Origin: Rikenellaceae bacterium
GTDB lineage: Bacteria > Bacteroidota > Bacteroidia > Bacteroidales > Rikenellaceae
Length of the DNA stretch: 64,000 nt
Assembly: GCA_017442365.1 (NCBI GenBank)
Contig: JAFRZW010000002.1
Coordinates: 124,001 to 188,000, forward strand
Direction of reading: 5' to 3'
Position 1 is the first letter of the stretch. The number at the start of each line of letters is the position of its first letter. A program made the translations under genes and the position numbers. This document shows positions 52,887 to 62,430 of this stretch, piece by piece. The notes beneath the pieces were generated by a model. That model ran no database searches and had not been told where the DNA came from. It saw only the letters and a list, made by a program, of their open reading frames with translations.

Positions 52887-53188
52887 CGGGAAACGGGGCC
52901 AACGCTTTTTAGTCGAGGGGCGCTTGTTGAGATTGAGCCATTTAGGCGGTCGAGAGAGGGTCGAACCTTTGATTGGAGAGTTGGGACGTTAAATTCGAGT
53001 TGTACCGATGCCTTGTGCTATGAGAAAGTGTAGCGAAGGCGTATGCGAAGGAAAGGCGCATATATAATATATATAGGTATAACGGCGAAGAGTGCAAACA
53101 GACAATCGGTTTCCATTGTGCCGAGCAAACAGAACGCACAAAGCGTGCCACCCCGAGAGTAACAAACAAAACAAAAACTTTTTAAGAA
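52887..53188 (+). other. Spacer between rpsH and rplF with a shared AT-rich motif
   Basis: No gene is visible. It contains the motif CATATATAATATATATAGGT (53059-53078), nearly the same as in the rpsJ-rplC spacer, again about 110 bp before the next ATG. It ends in an A/C-rich tract (ACAAACAAAACAAAAAC) before rplF, similar to the tract before rplC. No clear terminator or TAnnTTTG element was found. Confidence 0.5.
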
Positions 53189-53746
53189 ATGTCAAGAATT
53201 GGTAAATTACCTGTAAACTTGCCCGCAGGTGTCGAGATCAAGATCTCGGACGACAACGTGGTAAGCGTGAAAGGGCCTCTTGGTACACTGAGTCAGAAGG
53301 TTGACTCGGATATTACCGTTAAGGTAGAGGATGGTGTACTCACCGTATCGCGCCCCACAAATCAGCCGCGTCACCGTTCGATGCACGGTTTGTATCGCGC
53401 GCTGATCAACAATATGGTAGTAGGCGTAACCCAGGGTTACGAGATCAAGCAGGAGCTCGTTGGTGTCGGCTTTAAGGCTGAGGCTAAGGGTCAGATCTTG
53501 GAGCTGAGCTTGGGTTATTCGCACGATATCCATATGATGGTACCCGCTGAGGTTACTGTAACCGCAGTTACCGAGAAGAAGGGTAACCCCATCGTTACAT
53601 TTAAGAGCATTGACAAGCAGCTCGTAGGTCAGGTAGCTGCAAAGTTGCGCTCGTTGCGTAAGCCTGAGCCTTACAAGGGTAAGGGTATTAAGTTCGTAGG
53701 CGAAACTCTGCGTCGTAAGGCAGGTAAGTCTGCAGGTGCTAAATAG
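53189..53746 (+). CDS. rplF: 50S ribosomal protein L6
   Basis: A 185-residue protein at the base of the stalk: MSRIGKLPVNLPAGVEIKIS, GLYRALINNMVVGVTQGYEI, and the C-terminal KLRSLRKPEPYKGKGIKFVG. It opens the rplF-rplR-rpsE-rpmD-rplO-secY run, spaced 15 bp from rplR. Confidence 0.98.
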   Translation: MSRIGKLPVNLPAGVEIKISDDNVVSVKGPLGTLSQKVDSDITVKVEDGVLTVSRPTNQPRHRSMHGLYRALINNMVVGVTQGYEIKQELVGVGFKAEAKGQILELSLGYSHDIHMMVPAEVTVTAVTEKKGNPIVTFKSIDKQLVGQVAAKLRSLRKPEPYKGKGIKFVGETLRRKAGKSAGAK

Positions 53747-53761
53747 TAAAAACGTAAGACT

Positions 53762-54115
53762 ATGTCATTGAATAAGATTGAAAGAAGAGAGCGCATCAAG
53801 ATGCGTATCCGTAAGATCGTTAGCGGTACTGCAGAGCAGCCTCGTATGACTGTATTCCGCAGCAACAAGCAGATCTATGTACAGTTCATTGATGACGTTT
53901 GCGGCGTTACTTTGGCAGCAGCATCGTCGAAGGAGATCGCAGACGTAGCAGGTAAGAACAAGTCGGAGGTAGCCGCTCTGGTAGGTAAGCTCGCAGCAGA
54001 GCGCGCCATTGCTAAGGGTATCTCGGCAGTATCGTTCGACCGTAACGGTTACCTGTATCACGGTAGAGTAAAAATGTTGGCCGACGCAGCGCGCGAAGGT
54101 GGTCTTAAATTCTAA
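53762..54115 (+). CDS. rplR: 50S ribosomal protein L18
   Basis: A 117-residue 5S rRNA-binding protein: [39 protein letters not shown] and the C-terminal [20 protein letters not shown]. rpsE follows by 6 bp. Confidence 0.98.
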   Translation: MSLNKIERRERIKMRIRKIVSGTAEQPRMTVFRSNKQIYVQFIDDVCGVTLAAASSKEIADVAGKNKSEVAALVGKLAAERAIAKGISAVSFDRNGYLYHGRVKMLADAAREGGLKF

Positions 54116-54121
54116 GCGAAT

Positions 54122-54640
54122 ATGGCAAATACTAATGTAAAGAAAGTAAGAACCAGCGATTTGGAGTTGAAGGATCGTTTGGTAAGCATTCAGCGCGTAA
54201 CCAAGGTTACCAAGGGTGGTCGTACGTTCAGCTTCTCGGCTATCGTAGTGGTAGGTAACGAGAACGGCGTAGTAGGCTACGGTTTGGGTAAGGCAAGCGA
54301 GGTTCAGGCAGCTATCGCAAAGGGCGTTGAAGATGCAAAGAAGAATCTGGTAAATGTACCCATCATCAACGGTACGATTCCTCACAAGCAGGAGATGCGT
54401 TTCGGTGGTTCGGAGGTTATGATCCGTCCGGCAGCTCCCGGTACCGGTATCATCGCTGGTGGTGCAATGCGTGCAGTGTTGGAGTCGGTAGGCGTTAAGA
54501 ACGTGTTGGCAAAGAGCAAGGGTTCGTCGAACCCCCACAACTTGGTTAAGGCTACTGTGAACGCACTGTTGGAGTTGCGCGACGCATACAGCGTAGCACA
54601 GGTTCGCGGTATCTCGATGAAAAAGGTGTTTAACGGTTAA
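54122..54640 (+). CDS. rpsE: 30S ribosomal protein S5
   Basis: A 172-residue protein of the decoding and helicase region: [40 protein letters not shown] and [20 protein letters not shown]. Residues at the spectinomycin loop (KGGR) appear wild-type. rpmD starts 15 bp later. Confidence 0.98.
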   Translation: MANTNVKKVRTSDLELKDRLVSIQRVTKVTKGGRTFSFSAIVVVGNENGVVGYGLGKASEVQAAIAKGVEDAKKNLVNVPIINGTIPHKQEMRFGGSEVMIRPAAPGTGIIAGGAMRAVLESVGVKNVLAKSKGSSNPHNLVKATVNALLELRDAYSVAQVRGISMKKVFNG

Positions 54641-54655
54641 TCTGACTGAGAAACT

Positions 54656-54838
54656 ATGGCAAAATTGAAGATCACTCAGGTTCGCAGCCAGATCGGTTGT
54701 TCGGACATTCAGCGCAAGAACCTTGCAGCACTTGGTCTGCGCAAAATCAATCAGACCGTAGAGCACGACGACTCGGCAATCATTAAGGGTATGTTGGAGC
54801 GCGTTAAGCACTTGGTCAAGGTGGAAGAAGTTAAGTAA
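54656..54838 (+). CDS. rpmD: 50S ribosomal protein L30
   Basis: A 60-residue protein with the compact L30 pattern KITQVRSQIGCSDIQRKNLA and LGLRKINQTVEHDDSAIIKG. rplO follows by 23 bp. Confidence 0.96.
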   Translation: MAKLKITQVRSQIGCSDIQRKNLAALGLRKINQTVEHDDSAIIKGMLERVKHLVKVEEVK

Positions 54839-54861
54839 GAACTAAAAAAGATTTTACGAAT

Positions 54862-55308
54862 ATGAATCTTAATGAATTGAAACCCGCAAAGGGAGCAACA
54901 CATCACCAGAAGCGTATCGGTCGTGGTCAGGGTTCGGGCCACGGTGGCACCTCGACTCGTGGTCATAAGGGAGCTCAGTCGCGTTCGGGTTACTCGCGTA
55001 AGTTGGGCTTCGAGGGCGGTCAGATGCCTTTGCAGCGTCGTTTGCCTAAGTTCGGTTTCACGAACTTGAAGCGCGTTGAGTTCAAGGCAATCAATCTGTC
55101 GGTAATCGAGGAGCTGGCTGAGAAGAAGAACCTCACCGAGATCAGCGTAGCAACTCTGATCGAGGCAGGTTTCGTATCGGCTAACGATAAAGTGAAGATT
55201 TTGGGTAACGGTACCGTAACCAAGGCACTGGCAGTAAGCGCACACGCTTTCTCGAAGAGCGCAGTTGCAGCTATCGAGGCTCAGGGTGGTTCGGTTGCTA
55301 AACTCTAA
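54862..55308 (+). CDS. rplO: 50S ribosomal protein L15
   Basis: A 148-residue protein with the Gly/Arg-rich N-terminal extension KRIGRGQGSGHGGTSTRGHK and the folded core GFEGGQMPLQRRLPKFGFTN. The secY frame begins 28 bp later. Confidence 0.97.
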   Translation: MNLNELKPAKGATHHQKRIGRGQGSGHGGTSTRGHKGAQSRSGYSRKLGFEGGQMPLQRRLPKFGFTNLKRVEFKAINLSVIEELAEKKNLTEISVATLIEAGFVSANDKVKILGNGTVTKALAVSAHAFSKSAVAAIEAQGGSVAKL

Positions 55309-55336
55309 TTTCAAATAGACTTAAACTCGCACCGTT

Positions 55337-56716
55337 ATGAAAGAATTACTCATATTTCTTGGGATCATCGCTCTGGTAGCAGCCGGATTGATGTTCAACA
55401 AGAAGTTTGTCGAGACTATCAAGAACATCTGGAAGATCGAGGATCTGCGCAAGCGTATCATCTATACGTTGGGCCTTCTGCTGATCTACCGTCTTGGTAG
55501 CTTCGTGGTGATCCCCGGTATCAACCCCAACGCGTTGGGTGCTGGTTCGGGTATTGCTGACCAGGTGGAGGGCAACGGCCTGCTGGGTCTGTTGAACATC
55601 TTCACCGGTGGTGCATTCAGCAATGCTTCGGTACTCGCACTTGGTGTAATGCCTTACATCACCGCATCGATTGTCATTCAGTTGATGGGTATGGTCGTAC
55701 CCTACTTCCAGAAGATGCAGAAGGAGGGTGAAAGCGGCCGCCGTAAGCTCAATCAGTGGACTCGTCTTTTGACGATCGCTGTGTTGCTGTTGCAGGGTCC
55801 CACCTACGTTGCCAATCTCTATCGACAGGTACCCGAATCGTTCGTATACGGTAACACCTTCCAATTCGTAGCATTTGCAACTCTGGTTCTGATCGCTGGA
55901 ACAATGTTCATTATGTGGCTTGGCGAGAAGATCACCGACCGCGGTATCGGTAACGGTATCTCGTTGATCATTATGGTCGGTATCGTGGCACGTCTGCCGC
56001 ACGCGCTGATCGCAGAGTTCAATACCCGTTTCACGGAGGCTACGGGTGGTATGATTATGTTGATTGTGGAGTTGGTACTGCTCTACCTGGTATTTATGGG
56101 CACCATTGCACTGGTTCAGGCAACCCGCCGTATCCCCGTGCAGTATGCTAAGCGTATCGTAGGTAACAAGCAGTATGGCGGTGTACGTCAGTACATTCCG
56201 TTGAAGATTAACGCAGCAAACGTAATGCCTATCATCTTCGCTCAGGCGTTGATGTTCATTCCGATGCTGTTCGTTAAGGTCGCTCCGGGCTTCGCAGCAG
56301 CATTCGCATACCAAGGATTCTGGTACAACTTCACTTTTGCAGTTCTGGTAATCGCATTTACCTACTTCTACACTGCAATCGTAGTTAATCCCGCAATGAT
56401 GGCAGAAGATATGAAGCGCAACGGTGGCTTCATTCCCGGCGTTAAGCCCGGTAAGAAGACCGTTGAGTATATCGACACCATTATGACGAGAATCACCCTT
56501 CCCGGTTCGTTCTTCTTGGCATTGGTGGCAATTATGCCCGCCTTGGCAATGAAGTTCTTGAACATCAACCAGGAGTTCGCATACTTCTATGGCGGTACTT
56601 CGCTGTTGATTATGGTAGGTGTGATCCTCGACACTCTCAAGCAGATCGAGAGCCAGTTGCTGATGCGTCGTTACGACGGTCTGATGAAGACCGGCCGAAT
56701 CCAGGGTCGCAACTAA
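55337..56716 (+). CDS. secY: Preprotein translocase subunit SecY
   Basis: Channel subunit of the Sec translocon, 459 residues with the ten core helices. Visible landmarks are IEDLRKRIIYTLGLLLIYRL (helix 1), GGAFSNASVLALGVMPYITA, GEKITDRGIGNGISLIIMVG and the cytoplasmic loops near QYAKRIVGNKQYGG. The open frame starts with an extra hydrophobic stretch, KELLIFLGIIALVAAGLM, before the usual NKKFVETIKNIWKIED. An internal ATG at 55391 gives a conventional N-terminus. The longer form would add a membrane helix, so the true start needs proof. Confidence 0.95.
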   Translation: MKELLIFLGIIALVAAGLMFNKKFVETIKNIWKIEDLRKRIIYTLGLLLIYRLGSFVVIPGINPNALGAGSGIADQVEGNGLLGLLNIFTGGAFSNASVLALGVMPYITASIVIQLMGMVVPYFQKMQKEGESGRRKLNQWTRLLTIAVLLLQGPTYVANLYRQVPESFVYGNTFQFVAFATLVLIAGTMFIMWLGEKITDRGIGNGISLIIMVGIVARLPHALIAEFNTRFTEATGGMIMLIVELVLLYLVFMGTIALVQATRRIPVQYAKRIVGNKQYGGVRQYIPLKINAANVMPIIFAQALMFIPMLFVKVAPGFAAAFAYQGFWYNFTFAVLVIAFTYFYTAIVVNPAMMAEDMKRNGGFIPGVKPGKKTVEYIDTIMTRITLPGSFFLALVAIMPALAMKFLNINQEFAYFYGGTSLLIMVGVILDTLKQIESQLLMRRYDGLMKTGRIQGRN

Positions 56717-56750
56717 TCTCAGACAAAGAGTTCTTGAAAGTAAGGAAAAG

Positions 56751-57524
56751 ATGATTTACCTTAAATCAGAGGAAGAGATAGAGCTGCTCCGCGAGAATAA
56801 CCTTCTTGTGAGTGCAACACTGGCCGAAGTGGGTCGCCACATCGCTCCCGGTGTTACTACGAAGGAACTTGATCGCATCGCCGAGGAGTTTATCCGTTCT
56901 CACGGAGCAGTTCCTGCTTTCCTCGGGTACAACGGCTATCCCGCATCACTTTGTGTGTCGGTGAACGAGCAGGTTGTACACGGTATTCCGTCGGATTATG
57001 CCCTCCGAGAGGGCGATGTCGTATCGGTAGATTGCGGTACGTTTATGAAGGGGTTTGTTGGTGATTCCGCATATACGTTTGCGGTGGGAGAGATCACTCC
57101 CGAAGTCCAAAGATTGCTGGACACAACCAAAGAAGCTCTTTATAAGGGTACCGAGCAGGCCCGCCCGGGCAATCGCGTAGGCGATATCTCGGCAGCCGTG
57201 CAGTACTGCGCCGAAACAGCCGGTTACTCGGTAGTGCGCGAGCTGGTTGGCCACGGACTCGGTCGAAAAATGCACGAAGACCCCGAAGTCCCCAACTATG
57301 GCGCACGTGGCAGAGGCCCCCTGCTCAAAGCAGGAATGGTGATCTGCATCGAACCGATGATCAATATGGGAGTTAAGCAGGTCGTATTCGAACGCGACGG
57401 TTGGACCGTCCGCACCCGCGACCGCAAGCCATCGGCACACTACGAGTTTGCTGTGGCAATAACCAAAAACGGCCCCGACGTACTTACCGATTTTAGCGTA
57501 ATCGAGCAAGCACTTAAAAAGTAA
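56751..57524 (+). CDS. map: Methionine aminopeptidase, type I
   Basis: Removes the initiator Met from nascent proteins. The 257-residue enzyme has the pita-bread metal ligands: two Asp in VSVDCGTFMKGFVGDSAYTF, His in GHGLGRKMHEDPEVPNYG, Glu in VICIEPMINMG and Glu in SAHYEFAVAITKNG. It lies in its usual place between secY and infA in the spc-alpha region, 34 bp after secY. Confidence 0.97.
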   Translation: MIYLKSEEEIELLRENNLLVSATLAEVGRHIAPGVTTKELDRIAEEFIRSHGAVPAFLGYNGYPASLCVSVNEQVVHGIPSDYALREGDVVSVDCGTFMKGFVGDSAYTFAVGEITPEVQRLLDTTKEALYKGTEQARPGNRVGDISAAVQYCAETAGYSVVRELVGHGLGRKMHEDPEVPNYGARGRGPLLKAGMVICIEPMINMGVKQVVFERDGWTVRTRDRKPSAHYEFAVAITKNGPDVLTDFSVIEQALKK

Positions 57525-57533
57525 AAAGACTCT

Positions 57534-57752
57534 ATGGCAAAACAGACTGCTATTGAAAGGGACGGCTCGGTGATCGAGGCATTGTCGAATGCAATGTTCC
57601 GCGTCGAGTTGGATAACGGCCACGTTATCACCGCCCATATCTCAGGCAAGATGCGACAGCATTATATCAAAATCCTGCCGGGAGATAAAGTTAAAGTGGA
57701 AATGACCCCGTACGATTTGAGTAAGGGTCGTATATCCTTTAGGTACAAATAA
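57534..57752 (+). CDS. infA: Translation initiation factor IF-1
   Basis: A 72-residue OB-fold factor that binds the ribosomal A site: [40 protein letters not shown] and [20 protein letters not shown]. It is between map (9 bp upstream) and rpmJ (17 bp downstream), the standard order. Confidence 0.98.
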   Translation: MAKQTAIERDGSVIEALSNAMFRVELDNGHVITAHISGKMRQHYIKILPGDKVKVEMTPYDLSKGRISFRYK

Positions 57753-57769
57753 TCAAAGATTGCTGAAAA

Positions 57770-57886
57770 ATGAAAGTCAAGGCATCAATCAAAAAGAGAA
57801 GCGAGGATTGCAAGATCGTTAAGCGTAAGGGCAAGCTCTACGTGATCTGCAAGAAGAATCCTAAATTCAAAATGCGCCAAGGGTAA
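57770..57886 (+). CDS. rpmJ: 50S ribosomal protein L36 (zinc-ligand-poor type)
   Basis: A 38-residue protein reading [20 protein letters not shown] and ending NPKFKMRQG. Of the four zinc ligands in classical L36 (three Cys and one His) only two Cys remain, at positions 14 and 27; Ser11 and Phe33 replace the others. It is too short for usual ORF thresholds but lies exactly between infA and rpsM. Confidence 0.95.
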   Translation: MKVKASIKKRSEDCKIVKRKGKLYVICKKNPKFKMRQG

Positions 57887-57920
57887 TGTTTCAACCAATT
57901 AAAAACGAAAAAAGAAATTT

Positions 57921-58301
57921 ATGGCACGTATAGTCGGTGTAGATTTACCAAAAAATAAGAGAGGCGAGATCGGTCTGACCTATATCTACGGTATCGGTCG
58001 CAGCACCGCTCGCAAGATTCTCGACGAGGCAGGCATTAGCTACGACCTCAAAGTACAGGATTGGACAGACGAGCAGGTCGGTGCAATCCGTAACATCATC
58101 GCAACGAGCGGTATTAAGGTCGAGGGCGAGTGCCGCTCGATCGTCCAGCTCAACATCAAACGACTGATGGATATCGGTTGCTACCGTGGTATCCGTCATC
58201 GTCTGGGTCTGCCTGTTCGCGGTCAGAGCACCAAGAACAACGCACGTACCCGTAAGGGCAAGAAGAAGACTGTCGCTAACAAGAAAAAGGCAACTAAGTA
58301 A
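57921..58301 (+). CDS. rpsM: 30S ribosomal protein S13
   Basis: A 126-residue head protein bridging to the 50[41 protein letters not shown] and [20 protein letters not shown]. It starts the alpha region; rpsK follows by 12 bp. Confidence 0.98.
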   Translation: MARIVGVDLPKNKRGEIGLTYIYGIGRSTARKILDEAGISYDLKVQDWTDEQVGAIRNIIATSGIKVEGECRSIVQLNIKRLMDIGCYRGIRHRLGLPVRGQSTKNNARTRKGKKKTVANKKKATK

Positions 58302-58313
58302 TTTTAGAGAGTT

Positions 58314-58703
58314 ATGGCAAAAAAGACTGGAACAGTTAAGAAGAAGGTCGTTAAGGTTGGCGCATTGGGCGCAGCTTACGTTCACTCGACTTTCAATAAC
58401 GTGATTGTAACCCTCACCAACGAAGTAGGCGAAGTTATCAGCTGGTCGTCGGCAGGTAAGATGGGTTTCCGCGGTTCGAAAAAGAATACTCCCTATGCAG
58501 CTCAGACAGCCGCTGCGGATTGCGCAAAGGTTGCTTATGACTTGGGTCTGCGTAAAGTTAAGGTTTATGTAAAGGGTCCCGGTGCAGGTCGTGAGTCGGC
58601 TATCCGTACTATCCACGGCGCAGGTATCGAGGTAATGGAGATCATCGACGTTACTCCGCTGCCGCACAACGGCTGCCGCCCGCCCAACCGTCGTCGCGTC
58701 TAA
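58314..58703 (+). CDS. rpsK: 30S ribosomal protein S11
   Basis: A 129-residue platform protein: [40 protein letters not shown] and [17 protein letters not shown] at the C-terminus. rpsD follows after a 77-bp gap. Confidence 0.98.
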   Translation: MAKKTGTVKKKVVKVGALGAAYVHSTFNNVIVTLTNEVGEVISWSSAGKMGFRGSKKNTPYAAQTAAADCAKVAYDLGLRKVKVYVKGPGAGRESAIRTIHGAGIEVMEIIDVTPLPHNGCRPPNRRRV

Positions 58704-58780
58704 TCATTAGCGCACACGAAGTAAGCGAAAAGCATAAACCAAACAACAGACAAAATTCAACTAAAAAAGTAAAAAAAACA

Positions 58781-59389
58781 ATGGCAAGATATATTGGCCC
58801 TAAAAGCAAAATCGCCCGTAAATTCGGCGAAGCTATTTACGGAACGGATAGAGTCCTCGAAAAGAAGAACTATCCTCCCGGACAGCACGGTCTTGCTCGC
58901 AAGCGTAAGAAGACCTCGGAGTACGGTATTCAGCTGAGCGAAAAGCAGAAGGCAAAGTGCACCTATGGCGTATTGGAGAAGCAGTTCGTACGTACCTACC
59001 AGAACGCAGCACGTTTGGAGGGTATCACCGGTGAGAACCTGCTGAAATTGTTGGAGTGCCGCCTCGATAACGTAGTTTACCGTTTGGGTATCGCTCCCAC
59101 TCGTGCAGCAGCACGCCAGCTGGTGAGCCACCGCCACATCTGTGTAAATGGTAACGTGGTGAACATTCCGTCGTACAGCCTGCGCGCAGGTGATGTAGTT
59201 GCTGTTCGAGAGAAGTCGAAGAGTTTGGAGGTAATCACCGACTCTTTGGCAGGTGGTCGCAAGAGCCGCTACTCTTGGTTGGAGTGGAATGACGAGACGA
59301 TGTCGGGTAAGTTCCTTCAGAAGCCCGAGCGTGAGGAGATTCCCGAGAACATCAAGGAGCAGCTGATCGTCGATCTGTACTCGAAATAG
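58781..59389 (+). CDS. rpsD: 30S ribosomal protein S4
   Basis: A 202-residue primary rRNA binder with [20 protein letters not shown], the S4 RNA-binding domain [20 protein letters not shown] followed by [20 protein letters not shown], and no Cys zinc site at the N-terminus. rpoA follows by 24 bp. Confidence 0.98.
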   Translation: MARYIGPKSKIARKFGEAIYGTDRVLEKKNYPPGQHGLARKRKKTSEYGIQLSEKQKAKCTYGVLEKQFVRTYQNAARLEGITGENLLKLLECRLDNVVYRLGIAPTRAAARQLVSHRHICVNGNVVNIPSYSLRAGDVVAVREKSKSLEVITDSLAGGRKSRYSWLEWNDETMSGKFLQKPEREEIPENIKEQLIVDLYSK

Positions 59390-59413
59390 TAACTAAATAA
59401 CCGAATAAAAATT

Positions 59414-60406
59414 ATGGCAATATTAGCATTCCAAAAGCCTGAAAAGGTGATTATGCTCGAATCTACCTCTAACTTCGGAAAGTTTGAGTTCCGTCCGTTG
59501 GAGCCCGGATTCGGTATGACCATCGGTAATGCCTTGCGTCGTATTCTGCTCTCGTCGTTGGAGGGTTACGCAATCACGACCGTAAAGGTTGCCGGTGTCG
59601 ATCACGAGTTTGCCGCTATCCCCGGTGTGATGGAGGGAATGATTGATGTGATCTTGAACTTGAAGCAGGTTCGCTTCGTACGTACGGTCGATAATACCGA
59701 CTTCGAGAAGGTATCGATCAACGTAGCCGGCGTAACCGAGCTGACGGCAGGTTACATCTCGAACTTCCTTTCGTTCTTCAAAGTGTTGAATCCCGATCTG
59801 GTGATCTGCCGTCTGTCGCCCGGAACGAAGATGCAGATCGATCTGACGATCGGTAAAGGCCGCGGTTATGTTCCCGCCGACGAGAACCGTCCTGAGGACG
59901 CCGAGTTCGGATTGTTGCCTATCGATTCGATCCACACACCGATCAAAAACGTCAAGTATTCTATCGAGAACTACCGTGTCGAGCAGAAGACTGACTACGA
60001 AAAACTGAATTTGGAGATCACAACCGACGGTTCGATCCACCCGAAAGATGCTCTGAAAGAGGCAGCAAAGATTCTGATTCAGCACTTTATGCTGTTCTCG
60101 GACGAGAAGATTACCCTCAATATGGAGGAGAACGGTGGCGCCGAGGAGTTCGACGAAGATGTACTGCATATGCGTCAGCTCTTGAAGACCAAGCTGCTCG
60201 ATTTGGATCTGAGCGTTCGCGCTCTGAACTGCTTGAAGGCAGCTGAGGTTGATACCGTAGGTGATCTGGTTCGTTACAATCGCAACGATCTGCTCAAATT
60301 CCGTAACTTCGGTAAGAAGTCGCTGACTGAGTTGGACGACCTGCTGGCATCGCTCAATCTCCACTTCGGAATGGACGTATCTATCTACAAACTTGATAAA
60401 GATTAA
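59414..60406 (+). CDS. rpoA: RNA polymerase alpha subunit
   Basis: A 330-residue subunit with the dimerisation domain ([40 protein letters not shown]) and a C-terminal DNA/activator-binding domain ([40 protein letters not shown]). This is the normal place between rpsD and rplQ. rplQ starts 4 bp later. Confidence 0.98.
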   Translation: MAILAFQKPEKVIMLESTSNFGKFEFRPLEPGFGMTIGNALRRILLSSLEGYAITTVKVAGVDHEFAAIPGVMEGMIDVILNLKQVRFVRTVDNTDFEKVSINVAGVTELTAGYISNFLSFFKVLNPDLVICRLSPGTKMQIDLTIGKGRGYVPADENRPEDAEFGLLPIDSIHTPIKNVKYSIENYRVEQKTDYEKLNLEITTDGSIHPKDALKEAAKILIQHFMLFSDEKITLNMEENGGAEEFDEDVLHMRQLLKTKLLDLDLSVRALNCLKAAEVDTVGDLVRYNRNDLLKFRNFGKKSLTELDDLLASLNLHFGMDVSIYKLDKD

Positions 60407-60410
60407 TTAA

Positions 60411-60971
60411 ATGAGACACAATAAGAATTTCAATCACCTTGGCAGACAGAGCAGCCACCGTAAGGCTTTGATGTCGAATATGGCATCGTCGCTGATTCTG
60501 CACAAGCGTATCGAGACAACTGTTGCAAAGGCTAAGGCACTGCGTCAGTTCGTTGAGCCTCTGGTAACTCGCGCAAAGGAGGATACCACCCACTCGCGTC
60601 GTGTAGTATTCAGCTACTTGAAGCAGAAAGAGGCTGTTACGGAGTTGTTCCGTACTATCGCCCCCAAGATCGCTGATCGTCCGGGCGGTTACACCCGTAT
60701 TTTGAAGACCGGTTTCCGTTTGGGTGATGCTGCTGATATGTGCATCATCGAGTTCGTTGATTTCAACGAGGCTTACACTACCGGTGTTGTTTCGACCGAG
60801 GCTAAGCCCAAGACTCGTCGTTCGCGCAAGCCCGCAGCTAAGAAGACCGACGCTGTTGAGGACGCTAACGTAGTTAAGGCTCCCAAGGCTAAGCCCGCTG
60901 CTGCTAAGGCTGCAAAGAATACCGGTGCAAAGGTTGCTGCAACCAAGACCAACGTAGGTAAGAAGATGTAA
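60411..60971 (+). CDS. rplQ: 50S ribosomal protein L17 with basic C-terminal extension
   Basis: A 186-residue L17. Residues 1-120 are the usual core ([40 protein letters not shown]). About 60 residues of Lys, Ala and Thr follow ([20 protein letters not shown] and [20 protein letters not shown]). Similar tails exist in Bacteroidetes L17 and resemble histone-like tails. It is the last gene of the ribosomal cluster and is followed by a terminator. Confidence 0.97.
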   Translation: MRHNKNFNHLGRQSSHRKALMSNMASSLILHKRIETTVAKAKALRQFVEPLVTRAKEDTTHSRRVVFSYLKQKEAVTELFRTIAPKIADRPGGYTRILKTGFRLGDAADMCIIEFVDFNEAYTTGVVSTEAKPKTRRSRKPAAKKTDAVEDANVVKAPKAKPAAAKAAKNTGAKVAATKTNVGKKM

Positions 60972-60995
60972 TTTTACGCATAATTTACCGATTGA

Positions 60996-61028
60996 GGGTG
61001 CTTCCTGAGGGAGGCACCCTTATTTTTT
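60996..61028 (+). terminator. Terminator of the ribosomal protein cluster
   Basis: GGGTGCTTCC (60996-61005) pairs with GGAGGCACCC (61010-61019, including a T-G pair) around a TGAG loop, and is followed by TTATTTTTTT. It closes the rplF-rplQ transcript. Confidence 0.88.
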
Positions 61029-61048
61029 TGAGGTCGGGGGCAGTAGTT

Positions 61049-62251
61049 TCATAACTCTAAAACCGCCATCGGCCAGTGGGAGTAGCGGGGCATTGGTTGT
61101 CCGACGGGAGCATCGACATACGACGGGTCGCAGATGACGTAGCGATGCCCGTTGTAGGTAATGAAAGTGCCCGCTGTGCGTTGCGTGAACTCGACGCCAC
61201 AAGCCACGTGCCCGACGCTTTCGATCTTCGGATCGACCTGATAATCAATCAAAACCGTTGATAGCCCGAGTAATTCTTCGATCAGCCACGCGAAGATCAG
61301 CGTGCGATCTTTGCAGTTGTTGCGTCCGTAGAAGAGCGACTCCTCGATGGTCATCTGTTTGTGGCGTCCGAACAGATCGCTGTCGCTCGTAAATTCGAAA
61401 CCGCGTTGCACCAATCCGAGCAGATACTCCGCCGCGTCGAGTTGCGACATAGTGGCGATTTGCTGTGCGAGCATTGGCAGGAGGGCGTCGCAGATCGCGT
61501 CGGGGACCTCAGCGCGATGGAACGGTACCTTCTCGGTTGTTGGATATTGGCGCATCAGCTCAATCCGCGCGCTCGAAATGGGAACTGTAACCGCCCTGCC
61601 GAGATAGTCGCTCCAAAGCGGCAGGCTGATCGGGGTCGCGTGGGGCGAATCGATGCCTGCACCGATCTCGATCGAGAGGGGACGGCGATGGGTGGTGTCT
61701 AAACGCAAGATCGGGCGGTAACCTTCTGGCGCAGAGCCATATTCGAAGATGTAGAAACGCTGGTTGTCGATGGTGATGTAACCTCGTTCGTAGATCGTGC
61801 CGTCGAATGGCAACAACATAACGAGCCGTTCGCCCTGCTGGGCAGCGCGTGCGTCGAAACCCATCTGTTCGAGCAGAAAGATTTGCAAGGCGATCCGTTC
61901 GTTACACTGCGTGTCGGGCAGGGCAGCCTCGCTCACCGCCCGCACAAGCATATAGCGACACCAATCGCACGCTCGTCGCTCCGTGCAGTAGCGATCGAGG
62001 TAGTCGATTGTGGGCTTGTAATTTGAGCGTAACATCTTGTTGTGCAGCCTGTTGTAGTGTTCTGAATTGATCTCGTCAAGCTGACCGAACAGTGCCGATG
62101 GCAGACGTGGCGAGAGCGTATCGCCCAAGAAGACGATGGTCAGGTGGCGTGTTCGAGATTGGCGCGAGGAGTGCTCCGACGTGCCGACCAGCGCCCACGC
62201 CGTAGCTATCGCTGTGAGAAAAATCAGGTGGATAATGATATGTCGTTTCAT
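61049..62251 (-). CDS. Exported transglutaminase-like protein
   Basis: A 400-residue protein with N-terminal hydrophobic helix MKRHIIIHLIFLTAIATAWA (signal or anchor). Its C-terminal domain carries a transglutaminase/protease-like triad: Cys313 in GRNNCKDRTLIFAWLIEELL, His348 in ESVGHVACGVEF and Asp375 in VICDPSYVDAPVG. The first 200 residues have no recognised fold but include a Cys pair region RACDWCRYMLVRA. The ATG at 62251 is chosen; a frame running to 62410 extends through GC-rich spacer without features. Such enzymes can cleave or crosslink proteins; substrate unknown. Confidence 0.8.
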   Translation of the reverse strand: MKRHIIIHLIFLTAIATAWALVGTSEHSSRQSRTRHLTIVFLGDTLSPRLPSALFGQLDEINSEHYNRLHNKMLRSNYKPTIDYLDRYCTERRACDWCRYMLVRAVSEAALPDTQCNERIALQIFLLEQMGFDARAAQQGERLVMLLPFDGTIYERGYITIDNQRFYIFEYGSAPEGYRPILRLDTTHRRPLSIEIGAGIDSPHATPISLPLWSDYLGRAVTVPISSARIELMRQYPTTEKVPFHRAEVPDAICDALLPMLAQQIATMSQLDAAEYLLGLVQRGFEFTSDSDLFGRHKQMTIEESLFYGRNNCKDRTLIFAWLIEELLGLSTVLIDYQVDPKIESVGHVACGVEFTQRTAGTFITYNGHRYVICDPSYVDAPVGQPMPRYSHWPMAVLEL

Positions 62252-62430
62252 AGTGGTTGTTCTTGAAATTTCGATCGTGTGAATGCAAATTCCGCACCGC
62301 ACAATGACGCGAATGGGTTGCGCCGATAGTAAAAAACGGCGTGCGGGTTTGGAGCGAATTTTGCTACGTGGGAGGCAGGCGCGCTGTCGTGCCGCGAAAC
62401 AAGACATCAAATTATTAAACCTTATTGCTT

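Noticed and set aside
62252-62410. N-terminal extension of the transglutaminase-like gene
   Set aside because: It would place 53 Arg/Cys-rich residues before a clear signal sequence; the ATG at 62251 is the better start.
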